Shown: one piece after another, positions 11,781-22,375 of the stretch
Layout: the number at the start of each line of letters is the position of its first letter
Numbering within the stretch: position 1 is the first letter of the stretch
The notes under the pieces: model-generated
Told to the model about the DNA's origin: nothing
Seen by the model: only the letters and a program-made list of their open reading frames with translations
Database searches by the model: none
Source: Perilla frutescens
Taxonomy: Eukaryota; Streptophyta; Magnoliopsida; Lamiales; Lamiaceae
Direction: 5' to 3'
Assembly (NCBI GenBank): GCA_026008535.1
Contig: BRKX01000017.1
Span: forward strand, 12,106,501 to 12,170,500
Length of the DNA stretch: 64,000 nucleotides
Program-made: the position numbers and the translations under genes

Positions 11781-14128
11781 ATGGAGGAAGATTCACTTAA
11801 CTCTACCACACCCGCCTTATCGTAAGTCTTCTCCCTAAATTTGTTTGCGATGTCTTTCATTTTTGTGTAATTTTGGAAATTTTGATGTTTTTGAAATTTG
11901 AAATTTTGCTTTTCAAAATAGGTGGGGTAGAGTATTGGTACACGATGAAGTTGAAGCATGGTGGCATGTTGCTTAATGATTGTGGTGAATTTTAATATTT
12001 AGAGGGCACATTGTCTGCATTCGATTTTGTTGACACTCGTAAGTGATCTTTTAAGTACTTAGAAGGTTTATGTGAACAAATAGGCTACCTGGGGGCTAAG
12101 AAATTCTATGTGAAGGAGGAAAATGGTAAGTTGAAGCCGGTTGTTTGTGAGTATGATACTTGGTGGTTGATAATAAGGGCTCATGAAACCAGAGAATTCT
12201 TATTGTATTTAGATAATGAAAAAACAGTGATAGGACTGAATGAAAAGGAGGTGGAAGGGGAGGTAGTGTACATAGATGATGTGGGAGAGCAGGAACAGAT
12301 CAAAGGTGAAGAACATGTTGTAAAACATGTTGGAGAAGAGTCTGTAATGGAAAATCCAGTTGAAGACCATGTTGGGAAACTGTTGGGGAGGAAACACCAC
12401 TTGAAGAGCAAGTTGAGAAACCTGTTGGAGAGGAAACACCACTTGAAGAGCAAGTTGGGAAACCTGTTGGAGAGAAAACAAATTTCGAAGAGCAGGTTGT
12501 AATAGAAACTGAGGCTACAGAGCAAGTCCAGAAAGAGCATAAATTTGAAGTTGGGTTAGAGACTGATGCTGAGTGGGAGGCTATGTTAGATTAAATGGTT
12601 ATAGAAATTGATGTTATTGAAGTTAGAAAACCTGGGCTTGGAGATGAATTGAAAATATCAGAAAGTTTGAGACGACAGAGTTTGGAGATGATTTGATAAT
12701 TTCAGACAGTGAATTGCTTGATGACATTATATTTAAGGAAAATATTGACAAAGATGCTGAGTGGGGTGGCACAACACATGAGATGAATGATGAAGAGAGC
12801 TCAGGTTCAAGTGATAATGATGTTGAGTTGGATCACATCGGGAGTGACTTTGACAGTATAGGGTCTGATGAAGCAGAGGATGATATATCAGTTAGTAAGA
12901 GAACATCAACATCAGAAGCTCAAAGATTTAGCTTGGGCCAAGTTTTCAGCACTAAGAAACAGCTCAAGGATGCTGTTAATGACTACTCAGTGAGGATAGA
13001 GAGGGCTACAAAGTTTGAAATAAAATGATGCAAGAAGGATATATGCAAGGTGCAAGAAGAAAGATGAAGGATGTGTCTGGCATATCAATGTACTTAAAGT
13101 GAAAGATATAGCATCATTTCAGATTAGAGAAATGGATCTCACACACACATGTGCAAGACAATACCGTGTGGATAATACAAGAACAAGTTGTTTAGCTCAG
13201 AGATTTGAGAAATCCTTTAGGTGTGATCTAAAGACAAGTGTAAAGGGTTTTAGGAACACTGCAATTAAAGAGCTAGGTGTTTACATATCACTCCACTAAG
13301 CTTTCAGAGCAAGAGAGATGGCACTGAAAAGCATTGAAGAAGACACAACTGAACAATACTTAAAGTTGTGGGATTGCTCAGAGAATGGGAAAAGAAGAAT
13401 TCAAGATAACTTGCAAGTTTTGTGGAGAGCAAGGGCACAACAAGCTGGAATGCAAATTGAGAAAGGTGAATTTTATTATTTAGTTTGCTTCTTGGATGTT
13501 AACTTACTAACTGTAAAACTAATCTTTCATAAATTAATCATATGTGAATGATTTTCATTAGGAGAATTTAACTTCAGAAATTGAGGCTACTTATGCTGAG
13601 GAGATGCCCCATGCTACACAGGTGGATTTTGAATTTAGTTCCACTCAGACTGAAGAAATTTCACAGCATGACGGTCCTAATTTAACCCAAGAAGATCTTA
13701 CTAAGTTTCAGCCTGTAAGTTATATCTCTTTATATATGATGATTACTGTTACTATTATTAATTGATCTTATACTTTATTGATATATGATTGATTATATAC
13801 AGGTTATTTCTGAAAAGACATGTTCCAGCAACAAGCCAACTACATTGCAAGGAAGACAGATGCTTGTAAGTTAATGTATTCAGGTTTCTATTCAGGTTTT
13901 ATTCTAATAAGTTAACTATATTAACTATCTATTTCTTAGGCAAGGAAAAGAGGTAGAGTTTCTAAAAAGGATCTAAAGGACAGTTTGAGTCAAGGAGGAA
14001 AATTAGCACCCTATACTATTTCCAGCTCAATCACTGCTAGTCAAGCTCAAGCAATGCAAGCTTCTGCCTTGCAACCAAGACAGATGGGTGCAAATATAAG
14101 GGCTTCTGCTATGAATTTTAATCAATAA
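11781..14128 (+). pseudogene. MuDR-family transposase with the DDE core deleted
   Basis: The N-terminal part has the plant MuDR signature of a short KLKHGG-like start (near 11945) leading to FDFVDT and then a WWLIIRAHETREFLLYLDN-like block near 12160-12220. An acidic region with 42-bp coding repeats follows, then the MuDR DNA-binding domain (about 12925-13300, RFSLGQVFSTKKQLKDAV). The text then jumps, within about 70 bases, to a CCHC zinc knuckle at 13412-13453 in a different frame. The whole MULE DDE transposase and SWIM region is absent. Downstream exons (about 13561-13713, 13803-13867, 13941-14128) keep good splice sites and are Q/S-rich tails of the same family. In-frame stops and shifts (for example near 11988, 12380 and 13027) confirm a pseudogene. 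Confidence 0.75.
12382..12500 (+). repeat. 42-bp coding tandem repeat
   Basis: Units at 12382-12423 and 12424-12465 and a diverged third from 12466 encode an acidic 14-residue repeat starting VGEETPLEEQV in the original frame. A single-base shift just upstream (near 12380) throws the current long frame out, so it now reads as a basic RKHHLKSKL repeat instead. Confidence 0.75.
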
Positions 14129-14738
14129 AAATTCATAGGGGGCCCTTCAATTGGTGTAGAGCAGACCAAAGAAGCAAATTCCATGACAGTGTTCAACAGA
14201 GGTGGTAAAAAATTTATCACAATGTCAAGTTTGAGAGACGCATCAGGGAAGAGATAAGATAAGATATAAACTTTCTTTTGATGTTTTTTGTTATTTTGGC
14301 ATCGGAGTTGTTGGTATTTTGCACAAGCTCTGATAATGCAAACTGCAGAAGCTCTGATAATGATTGATAATGACAACTGCTTCAACTCTGTTTTTTTGTT
14401 AATTATGCTGACTTGGAACAATTAAACATGTTTTTTTGTTAATTATGTTGACTACAAAAGCTATACATATGCTTGTTGGTTGTCTTCATGTTTTTTTATC
14501 TCTGATTTGCCCTAAATATGTTGTTGGTTGATAATTGTTGTGGTTGATATTGTTGCTCTCAAAATGAAATGCTACTATTTTGAATTATTTGTTGATTGAT
14601 AATTTGTTATGGTTTCTTGGGATTGGGAAAACTTGTTCATTAGCATGTATATATGATTCATACATCTTACACCTTACATATTTGGCTAGGATAAGCTTCT
14701 AGGGAAACAATAAAGCATTTTAAATTCAGCCATTGTAT

Positions 14739-15127
14739 TCATTTGAAGAAAACAGCCACTGCATACAATATTAACACCAGAAACATCAATTTACCCCACT
14801 TTCTAATTTCTGCCACATCTGCAGCCTTGTTCTTTATATCTCCAGCCATTTGCATCATACATTCAGCCATTGTCTTCATATCTTCAGCCATGTCTTCAGT
14901 TGACATCTTCACCTTTGAGCTGTGGGACTCCTCTGAATTATCTTGAGATGGACACTCATCAACCCATTTGAAAAACTTGCAACCCCCACGCAGTGAATCA
15001 GGATACGTATAAAAAACCTACCTTTGCTATGTGCACGATTGGAAACATACGCACACACAAGCTTTTGACAATCACACACCAAGAAAAATTTATTGTTGTT
15101 TTCTCTGCTCAAAGATGCAGCAGACAT
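14739..15127 (-). pseudogene. GRF zinc-finger protein with C-terminal membrane segment
   Basis: Start codon at 15125-15127. The first ~37 residues carry CDCQKLVCAYVSNRAHSKGR. After a one- or two-base shift in an A6/T6 run at 15011-15016 the frame continues with FYTYPDSLRGGCKFFKWVDE, the GRF zinc-finger core (GCxFFxWxDE). It then has an acidic, methionine-rich linker that looks helical and a hydrophobic C-terminal segment (LMFLVLILYAVAVFF) before the stop at 14739-14741. Small plant proteins of the At4g04775 type have this order: GRF finger, helix, one membrane anchor. Their function is not settled, though GRF fingers are thought to bind single-stranded nucleic acid. The gene faces the transposase and lies inside the MULE. 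Confidence 0.65.
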
Positions 15128-15429
15128 TGTTCTCTTTTGCTTGAAGATGCAGCAGAATTGAGTGTATAGGTGTATATATATATATTCAATACATGTAGGT
15201 ATGGGACATAAATGCCCTCCAAACGATTGAATTTTCCCTCTAATTCTTGAGAATTCCCTCCAATTCACTGTTAGGAATAATGTTCTGTGTGGGACTAAAA
15301 TTGCAGAAAGTTTTGGGACTAAATTTGCATGATAATTTAATGAAAAATGTGACGTGAGGACCATTTTTACATATTGTGGTCCAGTGGTACCAAATTAGTT
15401 ACTTTGGTACCATATATATATATTCATTG

Positions 15430-16520
15430 CGGGTATGTAAAATTTTAATCAAATATTGCTTCGGTAGTTAACCATTTATCTTTCTTCTTATCAAAGTTTA
15501 TCTTTTGAAAAACCTCAGGGATACTGACAGTTCATCCCAATTCTTTAGCCTACAACAAAATTAAAAATCATAAGGTATGAACTTAAATTACAAATATATA
15601 TATATATATATAAGAAAAAATGAGAGAAAAATAACACTTACAAGCCGCCTCCTACGCTCAGTTATAAAATAGCACCACCCCTATTCACTCTACATTTTTT
15701 ATTGGATGCCGAATTCTACTTGTTTTGTTCAGACAACTTCTTAAATTTAGGATTAGATCTCCATCTTTCTTTTAGAGCAGCAAGTACCTTTTTTCACACC
15801 AACTACCTTCCGATTGTTTTCTACGAATGTCATCAAACATGTTTCTTATTATCTTTGCAATTTTATGCCTCCATATGTGAACGATGTCATGATGGTTGTG
15901 CTCATCTTATTTACATTTTATCTATATAAAATGTAGTTATATAAAATTTTAATATAACGAATAATGAATATTAAAAATTGAGTTCAAAAGTACACATTAT
16001 TACCTTAAAATCTTCAAACCACATCATCCTATGTTCAATGGGAACATCTTTCCACATAATCCATAGCTTAGGATATTGACTTTTTATAATAGTTGAAATC
16101 TTGTTAACCGTCTGAATAAGATAAAACCTGTTGCAATAGAGTATAAAGATACATGAGTTGTATTGCTATAACAAATATAAAATAGAAAGAAATTGAAAAC
16201 ATAATCGTTTCCATTTGGCCATATCATCATTCTACTAGAAAAGCTCCCCAATTTCTAGCACTCTTGATAGAACAACTGGTGAACTTTGACGAGACGATAT
16301 TTGATTTCTAACAGGAGCATCAGTTGAAGGAGTATGTCGTCCAGATCCTAATCTTGTGGGTGTTGGAGTACCTGATCTCGATCCCCCTCAAGATATTGAT
16401 CCTCCTCGTCGATCTCCTTAAGATCTTGATCCAAGGAGTGAATCTTTCACCGGTAGGAGTACCTCATCCTGATCCATGAGATTAAGGACCTTATCCAAGA
16501 TTACTTCTACGTGCACCCCT
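15430..16520 (-). pseudogene. Transposase_24 (Ptta/En/Spm) gene remnant
   Basis: On the minus strand, a P/S/R-rich segment (about 16520-16250, SGSRSGTPTPTRLGSG) is followed by an exon ending at about 16010 with WKDVPIEHRMMWFEDFK, the usual start of the PF03004 plant transposase domain. A second exon (about 15930-15635) has HIWRHKIAKIIRNMFDDIR and, after a shift, KFKKLSEQNK. A donor CTT/GTAAGT sits near 15640. A third exon runs from about 15553. Stops and one frameshift interrupt it. In CACTA elements this second gene is thought to bind subterminal repeats and assist TNP2. Confidence 0.7.
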
Positions 16521-16679
16521 ACCTCGACTTCTCACCATTTGTGAATATTTAAAATAGAAAAATTAATTTTAGTAATTAATATAAACATGAATAAAATATT
16601 GCTACAATAATAAAATTAAAGATTCAAAATCTATAATCAATCACTGTGGATAATTTAATCCATGTGAGTGTCATCATCA

Positions 16680-17075
16680 GTTTCAAAAATCTTCACTACT
16701 ATATATTTCTTCTTCTTTTTCATTGTGATCAACCTCATCGCCTGAATGAGTTAAATCTCTTGATGAAACATCAAATTCTTCCAACAACAATTCATTAGTA
16801 ACGCAATTCACATCAGCTTGGAATGGAGTATATGCTAATTGAATTGTATTTCTTGACTTTGTCTTAATCACTCAAAGCCAATTTTTCCTACTAGAGTTAG
16901 GGTTAGGCTGTGGGAGAAAATATGCTTGCTCAGCCGGTTGAGCGAATATAAATGTATCTTTGCCCCCATATCTCCTAGTTTTGTTGACCTCAACAGTTCC
17001 ATATTTATGGTAAACTCATGACCCTTTATCTGTTGGATCAAACCATTTACAATTGAAGAGAAGGTTAATTTCAGG
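16680..17075 (-). pseudogene. CACTA TNP2 transposase C-terminus (DUF4216)
   Basis: Reading minus from about 17075: LLFNCKWFDPTDKG, then YGTVEVNKTRRYGGKDTFIF and QAYFLPQPNPNSSRKNWL. This is the DUF4216 pattern (CxWFD, then N-x-TRRY, then PF-A-QA-QV-Y) that ends the CACTA transposase. An acidic tail follows to a stop at 16683. A TGA interrupts the domain near 17016-17018 and another stop lies near 16872. Upstream the DDE-type transposase and DUF4218 are missing. Confidence 0.72.
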
Positions 17076-17595
17076 CAGAGCAGAGAAAGGTTAATTTCAG
17101 TGATGAACATTGAGTAAAGTCCATAATTGGAGAAGTTTAATTTCCAAACAGAAACCGAGCATCTACTGGATTCAATAGCGAAATCAAAAGAAGAGGACTC
17201 GGGTTCTCTACCTCCTAAAAAAAATCCCATATCAATCCTAAACATATCCAAAATGCAATTTTGATTTCATAAAATTGATTGAACAAACAATGAATACATA
17301 ACCTAATCACAAATTCAAAACAATAGTCGGCAAAACTATATCTCATATCAAAGATAAACAATTAGGGCAGAGCACGGAAGGTTAATTTCAGTTATGAACA
17401 TTGACCCCTGTCCATAGTTGGAGAAGGTTAATTTCCAAATAGAAACTAAGCATCTGCTGGATTCAATAGCGAATTTAAAAGAAGAAGACTCGGGTTCTCT
17501 ACCTCCTAAACAAAATTCCATAACAATCCTAGACATATGAAAAATGCAATTTTGATCGCATACAATTGATTGAATAACGATACTAACTTCCAATA
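17072..17595 (-). repeat. direct duplication of a ~220-bp leader segment
   Basis: Two direct copies, about 17072-17290 and 17364-17590, share the order GGCAGAGCA, AGGTTAATTTCAG, GAACATTGA, AGCATCTGCTGG or AGCATCTACTGG, GACTCGGGTTCTCTACC and ATGCAATTTTGAT. The left copy runs straight into the DUF4216 coding sequence. The segment lies between the CACTA promoter and coding region and is probably leader or intron. Confidence 0.75.
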
Positions 17596-17954
17596 AAAAA
17601 CCTTAAACGGTCACAATAAACAAAAAAGACCATTTTTTTTTCGAAACAAGTCTCAAATTAATTGGACACAAAAATCACGAGTTAAATTAGAACCCACATA
17701 GATAACTTAGTTGACTTATTTTAGTTTAACCAATTCAAAAGGATGTTTACCTTTGTTTGGAAGGCTGCGAGAGGTCTACCACGTTGAGAAATGGCAGAGC
17801 AACCAATGACAATTTGTAATGATGATGGTGGAAGCAGCGATAATCTATATTAGTAGTGCGGAGATACTCTTCTGTGATATGGGCTGCAGTGAATATTCAA
17901 CGGCGGACGGGCGATTTGTAGCGGTGGGCTCCCACTTGCTCACTTTCCCAAGTC

Positions 17955-17962
17955 TTATATAG
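17955..17962 (-). promoter_or_regulatory. TATA box, probable CACTA promoter
   Basis: On the minus strand TATATAAG is followed by a roughly 200-base GC-richer leader that ends at a good donor (AAACAAAG/GTAAAC near 17752). Position, between the subterminal repeats and the transposase remnant, fits the element's own promoter. The rest of 17596-18340 holds nothing else I recognise. Confidence 0.45.
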
Positions 17963-18341
17963 TCGTCAACAAATGTATACTATTGATCTCGGAAGATGTC
18001 TCTATCTGTGCAACAAAACGCAAGTAAGTGAGTGGCAGTACAATCAGTAACGTTGATAGAGGACCATTTTTCCACCTTACTCCGGCCAACCTACCGTAAC
18101 TAAAATCTGAAGAGACAACCTGCTTTGATGGCTATCAAAACTACACGAGAAATTTGTCTTTTAGGCGAGGTCAATGGAAGAGTGTTGCTAAAAAAAATGA
18201 TTCTAGGGCCTTTGGGTGGAAGTGTTGGCGATTGCGAGGGATGGAAAAAATTGGGTGAATTGTGAGCGGGAAGAGTGAATTGCAAAAGAAGGAAGAAATT
18301 TGGGGTTTTAATATTTTGAATAAGTTATAACTAGCTATATC

Positions 18342-18452
18342 TTTTTTTTTTACTCACACACCCGACCTGTGGTATTGAGGAGATTCGAATCCGTGACCTT
18401 TGGTCTCCAAACAACCTCACTCCACCATTAGACCATCCCCACCGGGACTAAG
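18342..18452 (-). mobile_element. tRNA-derived SINE with target duplication
   Basis: Minus strand: GGGGATGGTCTAATGGTGG contains a pol III A-box-like TGGTCTAATGG. About 40 bases later GGATTCGAATC matches the B box. The body ends with GTGTGTGAGTA and an A-run (T-run 18342-18351 on plus). Flanking TAGCTATATC (18332-18341) and TAGCTATCTC (18453-18462) form a 10-bp target duplication with one mismatch. It is not a real tRNA gene: there is no acceptor-stem pairing or anticodon arm. Confidence 0.8.
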
Positions 18453-18644
18453 TAGCTATCTCTTAAAAATGCAACCTTAAACATAAACAAAAAATAAGTA
18501 GATGAATTGGTGGAGAAATCTATTTTATTAACCCATGAATACGGGGTTTGATTCCTTGTAAGGGATTTTTTTATTCTAAGAAATTCAATGTGCCAAGATT
18601 CCAGTAGACAATAACACACTGAAATCAATAATTAAAAGCCCGAT

Positions 18645-19094
18645 CAAAAATTCAAGTGGTGATTTACTGCTAGAATCAAATATTTCCCATTTCAGGGAAC
18701 ATTAAGATGCTGGAATCATATATTAAAAGCCTAATCAAACATTCAAGCGGTATTTTAACACTGGAATAATCTGTTAAAAGCCCAATCAAACATTTCAGCA
18801 GTATTTAAATGCTGGAATCAACTATTACGAGTTTGGATTTCTATTACAATAGGAAATGCAAACTGGAATATCGATTTTGTAGCTTGTTTATAATTCCAGC
18901 GTACACATTGCGCTAATCTGTTAAAAGCCCAATCAAACATTTCAGCGGTATTTAAATGTTAGAATTAACTATTACAAGTTCGGATTTCTATTACAATAGA
19001 AAATGGAAGATGGAATATCGATTTTGTAGCTCGTTTATAATTCCAACGTACACATTGCACTGAAATTGTCTAAAAATATATCTAACGACAAAAT
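18645..19094 (-). repeat. CACTA subterminal repeats, incl. ~147-bp tandem pair
   Basis: CTGGAAT motifs recur throughout. Two long units (about 18768-18913 and 18914-19061) match almost base for base, from AATCTGTTAAAAGCCCAATC to the end. The same CTGGAAT and GCTGGAATA motifs continue on the far side of the copia insertion at 28343-28390, which shows that both blocks belong to one CACTA end. Confidence 0.75.
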
Positions 19095-21084
19095 TGTTGG
19101 GTTTGGGCCCAAAATAATTGGGCCCATTAATCTAATTAACTAAGGCCCAAGTAACAAAGGTGTTAAATGAGTTGTTCATTTAGGAATTGGAATTCACGAG
19201 TGCAGCCGCCGAGAGCTGGAAAACCAGAAACCAAAGAAAGAAAAATAGAAAAGAAAGGAAGAGAGAAGGGTTTGATATTTAGGAGACCAAATTATCTCGG
19301 ATTCGTCTGAAATTTCAGAGGATGATTCGTGGCAACTTGAGCTTCATTTTGATGGTTTAGATTTGTTCCAAATCTTCTCCAAGAGTTGCTACAGGAAAGT
19401 TTTCTCTTCCTAGTTTAATTAGTTTTATTCCAAGAATTGTGTTCTTGATGTTTCTTTGTTGATGGTGTTATGATTCCGCTATTGTAGTAGGGAGAAGACA
19501 TTGTGTAACTTGTGATTACATAGTGGAATTTTCTCTGGACTAGGTCCCGTGGTTTTTACCCTTGATTTGAGGGGTTTTCCACGTAAAAAGTGTAACAGCC
19601 CGGTCCCGAGGATGGAGACGGGGTTGTTTTGCGTAAAATAGTACAAAAAATTGGAAATCCAGGGGGGTGTTTCTAGAATTAAACTAAGTTAGCGCCTCAA
19701 AAACTTAGGTAATGTAACGTTATAATTATGAAGAACTTATCATTTCCAACGAATCAAAGGGGTTAAAGGGTTCAAACAATTTGAAGGAATGTCTATTCAT
19801 AGACCAATCAAATTCAAACGGAATCCAACAATTAATAGATAGGATTCCGACTCTTCAAATAAACAAGACCTCTCCATAGGTCACAACAACTAAGACCCAT
19901 CAATAGGTTAGAGGCAAATAAACTATTTTATGTCCTATTCATAGGACATAAGCAATTAATCAAGATAAGACCCATTCATAGGTCAACTGGAAAATAAACA
20001 AAATCCAAGACTTAACCAAATATGACCATCACATAGGTCGAAAACTGTAATGGAACATGCTTGGATTTATGAAAAGAAGTGGGACTTTATTATCATGATT
20101 CAATAAAGAATACAATTCAGATAAGCCCAACAATAAAACACAACATGCAATCATACTATGGGGCAACTGTATCAGAGTTTAAGAAGAAAACAATGGAGTA
20201 ATATTGTATCACATAACAACATACTCATAAGCAATAATTTAGTCTGAACGAGATGGCAAGGCATGATCAACCCACAACAGTACATCGAGCCATCACCTCC
20301 AACATCTCAACCTGTGAAAAACATTTTGAAAATATTTTGGGCGTGAGTACTAAAGCACTAAGTGGGTTAAACTTTTAACTTAATTTTTAATAAAAACTAT
20401 AACAGAATATCCAAAATATAAATACAGATAATGGAAAGCAAAACGCGAAAGCCCTTTCCATTTCTGCAAACTTTTACTTCTCTTTGGTACCCTGTAGCTC
20501 CTTTTGTCGTCTACTGCACTCTATGACATGTCGCTGATAGGAAAAGGGAGGGGTTACCTCGCTAATCCGAGAAGAGTGTACTAGGGATCACCTAGCAGTG
20601 ACCCTGAGTATACCAGGGGTTACCTAGCATTGACTCCTTATAGTGATGCTCAGATCACGTGTATATGCATGGGTTACCTCACAGTGACACCTTTAGTGAT
20701 TAACATCACAACTGCAAGAATCACAGTTCCTGCCTATCCTTTGATCTATGTTCTCTATAAAGCGCGTAATATGACATAAGCATAAAAACTACGTCATCCT
20801 CTAAATATAGCAACTATGCTAACCTTTAATTCCTCTAGCAAACTTAATTCAATTATGCTTCATATTCCTTAAACGGAAATCGTTCTATAACTTGAGTTTA
20901 ATAATAAATGCACAAGCAAAAGAGTACAACTTATTATACACAAGTATAATCAATACACAATAAACATTTAATATACTGTAACTTTAAACTATGACTTTTA
21001 GACTTTAAATATAAACTCTAACCTTAATCTATAAACTATGAACTTTAACCTATAACCTTAACTTTTAACCCATAGACTTTAGTT

Positions 21085-21320
21085 ATGACAAGGCATAATC
21101 TATTCTATTTAATTATGTCAAAGCATAATCTATATTCGCTTATTGTGATAAATCATAATCTATATTCTCAATAATTATGATGAAGCATAATCTATGTTCT
21201 CAATAATTATGGCAAAGCATAATCTATGTTCTCAATAATTATAGCACAGCATAATCTATGTTCTCAATAATTATACATCAGTATAATACTATGTTCTCAT
21301 TAATTATACAACCGTATAAT
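21085..21320 (-). repeat. ~36-bp minisatellite in the solo LTR
   Basis: About seven units of AATTATG-n-CAAAGCATAATCTAT(G/A)TTCTC, 32-37 bases each, degrade toward the right into TATACA-n-GTATAATACTAT. The block is absent from the related LTRs at 29165 and 34961. A looser repeat of CTTTAA-CTATGA words lies just before it (20985-21080). Confidence 0.75.
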
Positions 21321-22367
21321 ACTATTACTCTAGCAGAGACTTGAGTAGATAATTTCTCAAATATTTTATTTGGATATTATAACTATGACTATCACATTTA
21401 TGAGTTAATAACTCAAATATAGATAGGTTTTGCAAATAAACCCACCTCGATTATACCAACTCAGGTGATCAAACTTCTCGATACTCATCTGTCAGCTTCT
21501 CTGACCGGCTCAACAAGTCCTACAAGGTCAAACCTTATTTTAGGACTGCTACTCTAATTTCTAGAACTCGACTTTAATTTAATTGGAGCTTTTATTCACT
21601 TTAATTATATTTCAACTAAGAATGTGCGACTCTAGAGACCTCGTACAACTTCAATGCAGAAGGAAATAAATTCCAAAATATAATTTCCAATTTGATGGGA
21701 CCAAAAGATTTGATAGAGACCACTCTCCGTAACTTGCCATTTTACTCATTTTTTTCACAGCAAACCTCGATTGCACTTTTTACTTGTCCAAAAATTATGA
21801 AAATAATCAGGCATGACCCCACATATATCTTTATTAAACTATATAATTTTTGGAATTTTCTGAAATCACATGCTCTAGTTATAAAAATAACCGCCTGATT
21901 AAAATAATCGACTTTAATCAAAACTTATCAGAAAATTACGAAACTTCGCAGTCCTATAGGAAATAATTTTTTGAGCAACTTTACAGAAGAAACTTTTTCG
22001 ATTTGATGACCTGAAATGGGTGAAAATGGGTAAAAAGTGATCTGATCGGCGCTCTTTATTTTTTCACATTTTCCGGCGTTTTCGCCGGTTTTCGCCCACC
22101 GGACGACAACGCACTCAACATACGAAATGAAGAACTATTTAAAACACACAACATATTAAAATTTCAACTATAAAGGATGAGAAATGGACCGATAGCTGCT
22201 CCCGCAGCAGCAACACCCCTCCCCCCAAATAAAACTTAACCTGGGCCCGCATGCGCGATTTACTCGGCGCAGGCCCGGGTTTCTCTTGTTCGTCAACACG
22301 AACGAGAGAGAAAAAAAAGAGAAGAGAGAATGAGCAAGGAAAAAGTGAAGCCCCCCTCCCCCTCCCC

Positions 22368-22375
22368 TATTTATA
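22368..22375 (-). promoter_or_regulatory. TATA box of the gypsy solo LTR
   Basis: TATAAATA on the minus strand is followed by a G-rich leader. The same element lies at 31431-31438 and 37206-37213 in the other two LTRs, always on the minus strand. Confidence 0.6.

Larger units (their letters stand above)
11508..15411 (+). mobile_element. Mutator-like element (MULE), internally deleted
   Basis: A mudrA-like transposase remnant (plus strand) and a GRF zinc-finger gene (minus strand) lie between degenerate inverted ends. GGTCCCAAACAAACTAATTT at 11508 matches, inverted, a segment ending at 15411 (about 19 of 23 bases). Similar AGTCCC-rich sequence continues inward on both sides. I found no clean 9-bp target duplication, so the outer edges are approximate and could lie somewhat further out. 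The right edge abuts CACTA coding sequence, which suggests the MULE inserted into that element or truncated it. Confidence 0.55.

Noticed and set aside
12181..12540. Minus-strand frame of 119 codons rich in Leu/Phe/Ser opposite the MULE repeat
   Set aside because: Antisense shadow of the acidic coding repeat; no start context or domain.
18100..18285. A 61-codon proline/serine-rich minus-strand frame as a CACTA exon
   Set aside because: No similarity to CACTA proteins and it lies upstream of the likely TATA box at 17955.
18341..18452. A tRNA gene on the minus strand
   Set aside because: Only A- and B-box-like blocks are present; there is no cloverleaf. It has an A-rich tail and a target duplication, so it is a SINE.
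18645..19061. A CRISPR-like direct-repeat array
   Set aside because: Units are long (about 147 bases) and nearly identical along their whole length without unique spacers. They are CACTA subterminal repeats in a plant genome.
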